This document shows positions 27,038-34,542 of a stretch of DNA of 64,000 nucleotides, piece by piece (within the stretch, counting starts at the first letter, position 1; each line of letters starts with the position of its first letter). Location of the stretch: positions 124,001 through 188,000 of the forward strand of contig NZ_JAMQGP010000002.1 of NCBI RefSeq assembly GCF_023703465.1. Reading direction: 5' to 3'. Under the pieces are notes generated by a model. It worked only from the letters and a program-made list of their open reading frames with translations, had not been told where the DNA came from and ran no database searches. A program made the translations under genes and the position numbers. Origin of the DNA: Echinimonas agarilytica (GTDB lineage Bacteria > Pseudomonadota > Gammaproteobacteria > Enterobacterales > Neiellaceae).

Positions 27038-27618
27038 TACACTCCTTGTCTTATATTTTCGCTGGATTAGCCCTATCCATGTTTTTGTCAGGTTGTGTAC
27101 AACACCCTGAACTACCTATTGAACGCGAACAGGTCAATGACCTCTCCGATGCGGACAGGGATGGCGTTATTACCGTACGCGATCAATGCCCGCAAACCCC
27201 CGAACATGCGTTAACCAATAATGAGGGGTGTTCAATGTCGTTTGATGAAGCGATAGGGCATGCAACTAACTTTCACTTCGCTTACGATTCGAGCCAACTT
27301 TCCAAAGTTGAGTTTTACAAAGTTGAGCAATTGGTTGAAATACTCAATCAACACCCACACGTTCAGTTGATGTTAATGGGTGATACATCCCCTGAGGGTT
27401 CTCTGCAATACAACCAGAAACTGGCCGAACGTAGAGTCGCATCAGTTGAACGAGCGATGGAGCAACAAGGTATTTCTGCCAGTCGTTTTGTTCGTTACGA
27501 CTTTAGCAGCAAACAAGTCGCTCATATCAAAGATCTGCGTCAACGTCGCACCCTTGCTTTAATAGCTTACAACAATCAGCCATATGTAATGGCTTGGTGG
27601 ATCTACAACGGCGAATAG
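27034..27618 (+). CDS. OmpA-family lipoprotein with calcium-binding-type repeat
   Basis: A 194-residue protein starting at ATG 27034, in the ATGA overlap with the TolC stop and behind a GGAGG site. The signal peptide ends in FLSGC. Residues about 35-60 (SDADRDGVITVRDQCPQTP) resemble a thrombospondin type 3 repeat that binds calcium. The rest is an OmpA-like peptidoglycan-binding domain (FHFAYDSSQL ... LMGDTSPEGSLQYNQKLAERR). Genes like this commonly end LapA/BapA-type secretion operons and may tie the apparatus or adhesin to peptidoglycan. The final 20 residues after the domain are not typical. Confidence 0.87.
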   Translation: MIHSLSYIFAGLALSMFLSGCVQHPELPIEREQVNDLSDADRDGVITVRDQCPQTPEHALTNNEGCSMSFDEAIGHATNFHFAYDSSQLSKVEFYKVEQLVEILNQHPHVQLMLMGDTSPEGSLQYNQKLAERRVASVERAMEQQGISASRFVRYDFSSKQVAHIKDLRQRRTLALIAYNNQPYVMAWWIYNGE

Positions 27619-27631
27619 ACTCAATGAAGCA

Positions 27632-27653
27632 CCATATGCAAAATTGCATATGG
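27632..27653. other. Perfect inverted repeat between secretion operon and GH3 gene
   Basis: CCATATGCAA and TTGCATATGG are separated by two A residues, a perfect 10-bp stem with almost no loop 14 bases after the OmpA lipoprotein stop. It has no T-run. The tiny loop makes an RNA hairpin poor, so a DNA-binding protein site is equally possible. Confidence 0.5.
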
Positions 27654-27666
27654 ATCACAAATGAAA

Positions 27667-27680
27667 TGAAAGCGCTTTCA
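27667..27680. promoter_or_regulatory. LacI/GalR-type operator upstream of GH3 gene
   Basis: TGAAAGCGCTTTCA is a perfect 14-bp palindrome with the central CG step and half-site pattern of LacI-family operators. It lies 94 bases before the GH3 start. The GalR-like regulator at 43687-44697 is a candidate, but no direct link is shown; the adjacent regulator is of the ROK class and would not be expected to use this motif. Confidence 0.65.
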
Positions 27681-27774
27681 TTTTTTCATCTCATGGCTTA
27701 TTCTTCAGCTTCATTCATCGTCAATCTGCATTGTTTGCAGAGCTAAAATATCTTTTTCGGATTGGAATTTTCTT

Positions 27775-30183
27775 ATGAGTCAGCCACATAACATTGAAAT
27801 TTGGCCAGAGATGTCGTCTCCAGTCGACGACGCTGTTGAATCACGTATTCTCGAAATCATGAGCACGATGACGTTGGAGCAAAAGATTGCCCAAATGATT
27901 CAGCCTGAAATTCGCTATGTGAGTACTGAGCAGATGAAGCATTACGGCTTTGGCTCATACTTAAATGGCGGTGGGTCGTTCCCATACAATGAAAAGTTAG
28001 CAACGCCTCAGCGCTGGATCGATTTGGCAGAAAGCTATTTCGTTGCATCTAAAGAAAGCGAGTCAGGCATTGCAACTATGTGGGGCACTGATGCAGTTCA
28101 TGGGCATAACAACGTGATTGGCGCGACGTTATTTCCTCATAACATTGGTTTAGGTGCTGCTGGAAATTCTGAGCTAGTCCGTAAAATTGGCGAAGCAACG
28201 GCGCGAGAAGTGCTAGCAACCGGCATTGAGTGGGCGTTTGCGCCAACAGTTGCTGTCGTTCGTGACAATCGTTGGGGTCGCACTTATGAAGGTTATTCTG
28301 AAAGCCCAGAGATTGTTCATGAATACGCGTCAGCCATGGTGGAAGGCTTACAAGGTAAGCTGGGCGAAAACTTTTTTGGTGATGAACAATTAATCGCAAC
28401 TGCTAAGCACTTCGTGGGTGATGGTGGTACCGACACGGGGATCGATCAGGGCGACAATTTAAGCTCAGAGCAAGTGCTATTTGATATTCATGCGCAGGGC
28501 TATGTGAGCGCCATTGAGTCGGGTGTGCAAACGATCATGGCATCGTTTAACAGCTGGCACGGTGAAAAATTACACGGTCATAAATACCTACTGACTGACG
28601 TACTCAAGGATCGTATGGGCTTTGATGGCCTTATTGTGGGTGACTGGAATGGTCACGGACAGGTTAAGGGGTGTCGCAACGACAGTTGTGCCGCAGTGAT
28701 TGAAGCCGGTGTTGATATCATCATGGTACCTGAAGATTGGGAGCCGCTATATCACAACACGCTGGCCCAAGCGCAAAGTGGTGAAGTCACGATGGAACGC
28801 GTGAACGATGCCGTTGCACGTATTTTGCGAGTGAAGATCCGCACCGGTGTGCTCGACAGTTTACCGCCATCACAACGCCCTTTATCTGGAAAAGAAGAGT
28901 TAATCGGCCACCCATCTCACCGCGATATTGCTCGCCAAGCGGTGCGTGAATCATTGGTGTTGTTGAAAGATAACGGTGGACTACTGCCTATCAATCCTCA
29001 ACAACACGTACTGCTTGCCGGTAGTGGTGCTGACAACATTGGCCAGCAAAGCGGCGGTTGGAGTATTACGTGGCAAGGCACAGGCAACAAAAATTCAGAC
29101 TTCCCAGGGGCCACATCCATCTACCAAGGTTTCAAAGAGTCGATTGAATCCGCTGGTGGTTCGATAGAGCTTGGTGTGGACGGTTCTTATCAGCAACGTC
29201 CCGACGTAGCCGTGGTAGTTTTTGGCGAAACACCTTATGCCGAAGGTGTAGGAGACATTGAGCACTTAGAATTTCAAGCACGCACAAAAGAAGATTTGGC
29301 GTTATTAAATTCTTTAAAAGCACAAGGGATCCCTGTGGTATCTGTGTTTTTAACGGGGCGTCCACTTTGGACCAATAAAGAAATTAATGCCTCAGACGCA
29401 TTTGTTGTGGCTTGGCTGCCTGGCAGCGAAGGCCAAGGTGTGGCTGATGTTTTGGTGGCCGCGAAGAATGGATTGCCTAAATATGACTTCGTCGGAAAGC
29501 TTTCTTTTTCATGGCCTATGTTCGACGATCAGCTTATTTTAAATCGCGAAGATGCTGAGTATGTGCCGTTGTTTGGATATGGTTATGGTCTGACTTACTT
29601 ATCCATGGATAAGCAGGTGCCGGTTCTGACTGAAAAGAACAACATGGACTACCCTAAGCCATCGGGTGATTTAGTGATTTTTGATCGTGTCCCTGCCTCA
29701 ACCATGCAAATGGTTTTATGGGACGAAAACGACCGCAATTTGGTCACCTCTAAAACACAGGCATTTAAAGAGTCTCTGACGTTCCATACGGTTGACTGGC
29801 ATATCCAAGAAGATGCAATTCGATTGGTCTGGTCTGGTGAGAAAAAAGCATATTTCTCGTTTGCTGAACACCCGCGCAATCTCACAACTTTCATGTTGAA
29901 TGATGCTGAACTGGTATTTGAAGCATGCTTGGGAGATATACCTAACGGTGACGTCTTGATGAAAATCATTTCACAAGACGACGGTGAATCTGCCGTGCTC
30001 ACCGTGAATGAACATTTACAAGGCGCTGAACCTCATAATTGGCAAACGGTTCGGATTCCATTGAAGGACTTTGATAAAGAAGGTTATCAGTGGGTTCAAG
30101 TGATGCATAACTTTGTCATTGAAAGCGAAGCTGCGTTAGATATCAGCCTCGCTCATATTCGCATTGTGCCTAAAATAGCTTAA
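27775..30183 (+). CDS. GH3 beta-glucosidase / exo-1,3-1,4-beta-glucanase
   Basis: An 802-residue GH3 enzyme. The N-terminal barrel (about 20-380) carries GTDAVHG, AKHFVGDG and the nucleophile region LIVGDWNGHG (Asp290). The alpha/beta sandwich domain (about 400-600) carries the acid/base candidate Glu485 in FGETPYAEG. A further C-terminal beta domain (about 640-802) resembles the extra domain of marine exo-glucanases such as Pseudoalteromonas ExoP. No signal peptide is seen, so it may act in the cytoplasm on imported gluco-oligosaccharides. A LacI-type operator lies upstream, and its stop codon overlaps that of the convergent ROK gene by a TTAA. Confidence 0.9.
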   Translation: MSQPHNIEIWPEMSSPVDDAVESRILEIMSTMTLEQKIAQMIQPEIRYVSTEQMKHYGFGSYLNGGGSFPYNEKLATPQRWIDLAESYFVASKESESGIATMWGTDAVHGHNNVIGATLFPHNIGLGAAGNSELVRKIGEATAREVLATGIEWAFAPTVAVVRDNRWGRTYEGYSESPEIVHEYASAMVEGLQGKLGENFFGDEQLIATAKHFVGDGGTDTGIDQGDNLSSEQVLFDIHAQGYVSAIESGVQTIMASFNSWHGEKLHGHKYLLTDVLKDRMGFDGLIVGDWNGHGQVKGCRNDSCAAVIEAGVDIIMVPEDWEPLYHNTLAQAQSGEVTMERVNDAVARILRVKIRTGVLDSLPPSQRPLSGKEELIGHPSHRDIARQAVRESLVLLKDNGGLLPINPQQHVLLAGSGADNIGQQSGGWSITWQGTGNKNSDFPGATSIYQGFKESIESAGGSIELGVDGSYQQRPDVAVVVFGETPYAEGVGDIEHLEFQARTKEDLALLNSLKAQGIPVVSVFLTGRPLWTNKEINASDAFVVAWLPGSEGQGVADVLVAAKNGLPKYDFVGKLSFSWPMFDDQLILNREDAEYVPLFGYGYGLTYLSMDKQVPVLTEKNNMDYPKPSGDLVIFDRVPASTMQMVLWDENDRNLVTSKTQAFKESLTFHTVDWHIQEDAIRLVWSGEKKAYFSFAEHPRNLTTFMLNDAELVFEACLGDIPNGDVLMKIISQDDGESAVLTVNEHLQGAEPHNWQTVRIPLKDFDKEGYQWVQVMHNFVIESEAALDISLAHIRIVPKIA

Positions 30184-31424
30184 CTTTCTTTAGTCGAGCG
30201 TTGGTCAATCATGTGATGAAGCAATTCACCATTGATCAGCGCTCGTCTAACGAGTGCGAATGATGCTAACAAAGATCGGCGCTCTAATTTTGAAGGTTCT
30301 AGTTTTAAATCCGATAGAAAGTTATTCAGAGTTTGACGTTCGAGCGTGGCTTTAAGCACCGGCTCTACCACCTGCCAAGCCTCTGTAATATAACCTCCAA
30401 TGACAATTTTTTGTGGGTTCAACAAGTTAATTGTTGCTGCCAGAGCTTTTCCCATGGCTTCCGCTACTTCTTTGAGTACTCGCTGAGCAAGTTCATCACC
30501 TTTATTTGCAGCCGCACAAATATGGCTCATGGTTAAGTCATTTTTATTCAAAGCGCTGTTGTAGCCACTATCGAATAAATGGTTCACGCGTTTCACAATG
30601 GCTTGATTTGATGCAATAGTTTCAAGGCAGCCAAAGTTGCCGCAGTGACAACGTTCACCTAATGGATCAACTTGAATATGGCCTATTTCCCCTCGATTTT
30701 GATCCTGCCCCATGAGCACCGCACCATCAATAATAATACCTGCTCCAATACCGTTATGAACACGCACAACAACAACGTCTTTAGTATCGCGAGCCGAGCC
30801 AAAGTAATGTTCTGCAAGCGCCAATGCACGAATACTGTTGCCCAAATAGCATGGCACTCCAAAGGTCGACTCAAGATGTTTAACCAATTCCAGCGGTTCA
30901 GTGAGATCAATGTGTGGCAGGTAACGAATGACACCCGTTTTAGAATTGAGTAGGCCCGGACTCGTAATACCAATGGCAACTACGTCTTTCGCTTTACGTT
31001 TATGAGAGCTAAGAAATAATGAGGTTTCGTGAGTGAGTTGAGTGAGCAGAGCCTCTCCATCGGGTACCTCAGACAAACTGACGGTATGAGAAGCAAGCTC
31101 CTCCCCAGCCAAGTTACAAAGCCCCAAGTGCAAGTGTTGCCGTCCCAAACGAATCGCAACCATTTGATGTAAATCAGGGTTAGTTGACAAGTTAATTGCG
31201 CGTCGGCCACCAGTTGAAGCTTGGGCATCTACTTCTCGAATCACGCCAAGAGGCAATAATTGCCGAGTGATTTTCGTGATACTCGCCGGTGCAAGATGTG
31301 CATATTCAGCAATTTTAATACGAGACAGTGGCCCCACTTGCTCTATCAATTGGTACACAAGCCCAAGTGTTGATTGGGAGTCGTTTCCACTGATGCCTAA
31401 AATATTTTCCGTGCTCACAGTCAT
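30180..31424 (-). CDS. ROK-family transcriptional regulator (NagC/Mlc/XylR-like)
   Basis: A 414-residue protein with an N-terminal winged helix (IAEYAHLAPASITKITRQL, about residues 38-60) and a C-terminal ROK sugar-kinase-like domain. The zinc-binding ROK motif is intact: CHCGNFGCLE following GEIGHIQVDPLGE. Such proteins sense a sugar or sugar phosphate and repress uptake and hydrolase genes. Its gene runs toward GH3 and diverges from the GH20 hexosaminidase across a 400-bp region, making GH20 and the TonB-receptor group likely targets. N-acetylglucosamine or a glucose oligosaccharide are candidate effectors by context only. Confidence 0.88.
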   Translation of the reverse strand: MTVSTENILGISGNDSQSTLGLVYQLIEQVGPLSRIKIAEYAHLAPASITKITRQLLPLGVIREVDAQASTGGRRAINLSTNPDLHQMVAIRLGRQHLHLGLCNLAGEELASHTVSLSEVPDGEALLTQLTHETSLFLSSHKRKAKDVVAIGITSPGLLNSKTGVIRYLPHIDLTEPLELVKHLESTFGVPCYLGNSIRALALAEHYFGSARDTKDVVVVRVHNGIGAGIIIDGAVLMGQDQNRGEIGHIQVDPLGERCHCGNFGCLETIASNQAIVKRVNHLFDSGYNSALNKNDLTMSHICAAANKGDELAQRVLKEVAEAMGKALAATINLLNPQKIVIGGYITEAWQVVEPVLKATLERQTLNNFLSDLKLEPSKLERRSLLASFALVRRALINGELLHHMIDQRSTKES

Positions 31425-31824
31425 ACCAATTCACTACTAGTTAACGGGGCAATGGCTTCACTACTGGATGGCAGCAATAGACCGTTGCGATAACGTCTTG
31501 ATTCAATGGATACATTCTAACAGTACCCGCGCCCGTTGGGTCAGTGATTCTATCGCTTTTGTGAGAAGCCTCTTTGTAATTGTTTTACAGGATATGAAAG
31601 TAACTCAAAAACAATGACTTAGATATTTTGCTTGGTAAAAAATATATTTTTTGAAGCGAAATAAGTTCATTTTTAAAGCCTTTTTGAATATGTTTTGAAC
31701 ACTTTTTGTGAGTTTAATCCCATAAATGTCAGGTTTTGGTTTTAATGAGTAAAATAAGTGTTAAATTAAAATCATCGAAACAAGACTGAATTGTCTTGAA
31801 TAGTAAATTAAGATTGGATTTTAG
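31425..31824. promoter_or_regulatory. Divergent promoter region between ROK regulator and GH20
   Basis: No gene is seen in these 400 bases; the right half is strongly AT-rich. Two spaced inverted repeats stand out: ATTGTTTT at 31579-31586 with AAAACAAT at 31608-31615, and TTTTAAT at 31740-31746 with ATTAAAA at 31765-31771, the latter about 55 bases before the GH20 start. AT-rich inverted repeats are what NagC/Mlc-type ROK proteins bind, so they are operator candidates, but the assignment is weak. Confidence 0.4.
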
Positions 31825-34434
31825 ATGTCTCATTCATTGACTCAATTATTGATTGCTGCTGGCGTGACAAGTGCTCTTCTAGGGTGCGAATCAGAACAAG
31901 CGAATATCGATAGTGCGGCTGAGCAACTCCGATGGACTGCCGAAGTGGTGTCCAACCATCCTGCTAAAAGTGAGGCCAATTGTGTTGAGCTGGGCGCTGA
32001 ATGGGGATCCTGTTATACCGCCAAATTTACCCTCCTCAATCAGGGAGAAGCAATTACCCATACCGATTGGCAACTCTATTTTCATAGCGTGAGACGAATT
32101 GTTCGCTTTGACAGTGAGGTGCTTGATATTGAGCATCTCACCGGCGATCTCTACCGTTTGACACCGAACCAAAACTGGCAAGGTATTGGTCAAGGAGAAC
32201 AGCTTGAGCTGCCTTTTGTTGGCGAATTCTGGCAGCTTTTCAATTTTGACTTCATGCCTCGCGCATTCTTGGTTTCTGAAGGCACGGAGCCTCGAGTGAT
32301 TGCCAACACCAAGACGAATGATGTCAGCGAGTTCACATTACCTTTGGTGCTTGAAAACGCGAGCAGATCATCAACAGATGCCAATATTCAAATGAACGCC
32401 TCGACTCGTTATGTAGCGAATGAGCGCGCAAGTTTCGAGCAGAGTGAACGAGTTCAATCCGGTATTATTCCAAAGCCAAAATCTCAGGTTTTGTTCGCCG
32501 GGGTACGTGACCTTTCTTCGGGTATTCAATGGAATATTCCCGATTTAGCACAAAGCAACATTGATGCGTTGACTCGGCGTTTGCGACAAACAGGAATTCA
32601 ATTGTCTTCATCGGGCGTGAAAGTGGTTGGCGAGATTGTGCAGGATCTAACGTCACAAGAAGGCTACAAGCTGACGGTCTCTGCTGACAAAATTATGATC
32701 CAAGCTGCGTCTGAAATAGGGCTTTTTTATGGCGCCCAAAGCTTTATTTCTGCAGTAAAATCAGCCGAACCTAAGATTCAATTTATGACGGTGCAAGATG
32801 CGCCGCGATTTTCAACACGTGCCATGCATACCGACATTGCCCGCAATTTCCAATCGCTTGAAACGTTTAAAAAGCTCATCACACAAATGGCAGCCTACAA
32901 GCTCAATACGCTGCATATTGGTTTAACCAATGACGAAGGCTGGCGTATAGAAATACCTTCGTTGCCGGAGTTAACTCATGTGGGTGCAAAGCGTTGTTTT
33001 GATTTAAGCGAAGCGACTTGTTTGCTACCGCAGTTGGGCAGCGGTCCAACAAGCGATAACAGTGGCAGTGGTTATTTTTCGCAGCAGCAATACATTGAGT
33101 TGTTGGAACATGCCCACGCAAACTTTGTGAATGTGATTCCAGAAATCAACATGCCAGCTCATGCGCGAGCGGCAGTTGTATCGATGGAAGCGCGTTATCA
33201 GCAACAAATGGCGCGAGGTAACACGCAAGCAGCAATGCGATACCGCTTGTTGGATCCGGCAGATACGTCCCATGTCACTACGGTACAGTTTTACGACAAA
33301 ACCAGCTTCATAAATCCATGTTTGGCATCATCAATGCAATTTGTAGGTACTGTGATGGCAGACCTAGTAGCCATGCACAAAACCGCCGGACAACCGCTTA
33401 AAACCTGGCATTACGGCGGTGATGAAGCCAAGAACATTCACTTATCCAATGGGTATCAAGATTTGGACGGCGATGGAGAGGTTGGAAAGATCGATCTCGC
33501 CAAAGAAGATACTCCGTTTGGACGTTCGCCAGCATGTCAAAAGCTTGTTGAAAAAGGCATTGTGTCAGAGGTAAGTGAGCTGCCTACATATTTTGCAATT
33601 GAAGTCAGTAAACTCGCACATCAGCAAGGCGTCACTACATTTCAGGCTTGGCAAGATGGCTTGAAATATGCAGATTCAGCCGACCAATTTGCCACCCAAA
33701 ACGTACGTGTCAATCTTTGGGAAATGGTCTATGCCGGAGCGGCAGATACGTTACCAGAATGGAATGCAAAAGGGTTTGGTGTAGTGCTCACTAGTCCTGA
33801 CTTTTTATATTTTGACATGCCAAATGAAGTTCACCCGAATGAGCCTGGTTATTACTGGGCCACGCGATATTCCGATGCGTTTAAAGTATTCAGCTACACC
33901 CCTTCTAATTTGGCACAAAGTGCAGAACTAAACACTGACCGAGACGGTCGGTCGTTCAGCGCAACGACTCCCGCAGGTGTTAACCAACCGGCAGGAATGT
34001 CTGGCTCTTTCTGGAGCGAGACAATTCGTACCCCTGAGTTATTTGATTACATGATCTTTCCTCGCCTTCTTGCGCTGGCCGAACGGTCCTGGCATCAGCC
34101 CGAATGGGAGCTGACGCCAGTCATCGGCCAGAATTTTTTCAAAGGCGAAACTCGGAGGACACCTTTACATGTTTTGCACGACGACTGGCAACGTTTTGCC
34201 AATCTGATTGGGCAAAAAGAACTTGCTCGCATGGATCGAGCGGGCATTGATTATCGCCTTCCTGTGCCTGGTGCTATTTGGGAATCCGGTCAAGTTCAAA
34301 GCAATGTGGCATTTCCGGGATTAGCCATAGAGAAAGCGCTACAGCTTGACGGCACAGTCGAGTTAGTGACGAAGAATTCGGATGGTACGAGGCAATCACG
34401 ATTGACAGTCCTCAAGTCATTGATGACGCAATGA
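31825..34434 (+). CDS. GH20 beta-N-acetylhexosaminidase (chitobiase-type lipoprotein)
   Basis: An 869-residue lipoprotein (signal ending LLGC, Cys near residue 20). Order: N-terminal CHB_HEX carbohydrate-binding-like domain (about 35-165), GH20b domain (about 210-325), catalytic barrel starting MHTDIARNF, and a short C-terminal domain. The catalytic pair Asp533-Glu534 lies in HYGGDEAKN; substrate-site residues WQDG and YFDMP follow. Family members release GlcNAc or GalNAc from chitooligosaccharides or glycans. The C-terminal domain appears shortened after NVAFPGLAIE, compared with classical chitobiases. It precedes a TonB receptor on the same strand by 108 bases, suggesting one uptake locus. 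Confidence 0.9.
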   Translation: MSHSLTQLLIAAGVTSALLGCESEQANIDSAAEQLRWTAEVVSNHPAKSEANCVELGAEWGSCYTAKFTLLNQGEAITHTDWQLYFHSVRRIVRFDSEVLDIEHLTGDLYRLTPNQNWQGIGQGEQLELPFVGEFWQLFNFDFMPRAFLVSEGTEPRVIANTKTNDVSEFTLPLVLENASRSSTDANIQMNASTRYVANERASFEQSERVQSGIIPKPKSQVLFAGVRDLSSGIQWNIPDLAQSNIDALTRRLRQTGIQLSSSGVKVVGEIVQDLTSQEGYKLTVSADKIMIQAASEIGLFYGAQSFISAVKSAEPKIQFMTVQDAPRFSTRAMHTDIARNFQSLETFKKLITQMAAYKLNTLHIGLTNDEGWRIEIPSLPELTHVGAKRCFDLSEATCLLPQLGSGPTSDNSGSGYFSQQQYIELLEHAHANFVNVIPEINMPAHARAAVVSMEARYQQQMARGNTQAAMRYRLLDPADTSHVTTVQFYDKTSFINPCLASSMQFVGTVMADLVAMHKTAGQPLKTWHYGGDEAKNIHLSNGYQDLDGDGEVGKIDLAKEDTPFGRSPACQKLVEKGIVSEVSELPTYFAIEVSKLAHQQGVTTFQAWQDGLKYADSADQFATQNVRVNLWEMVYAGAADTLPEWNAKGFGVVLTSPDFLYFDMPNEVHPNEPGYYWATRYSDAFKVFSYTPSNLAQSAELNTDRDGRSFSATTPAGVNQPAGMSGSFWSETIRTPELFDYMIFPRLLALAERSWHQPEWELTPVIGQNFFKGETRRTPLHVLHDDWQRFANLIGQKELARMDRAGIDYRLPVPGAIWESGQVQSNVAFPGLAIEKALQLDGTVELVTKNSDGTRQSRLTVLKSLMTQ

Positions 34435-34542
34435 CTTGAGACAAAGCGCGGACAGATTTTGGGTCTCGTCGCTCATAAAAATGCTGACAGAAGCTGGACA
34501 AACAGCCGTACAGCAACATTATAAATGATAGGGAGAACGCAA

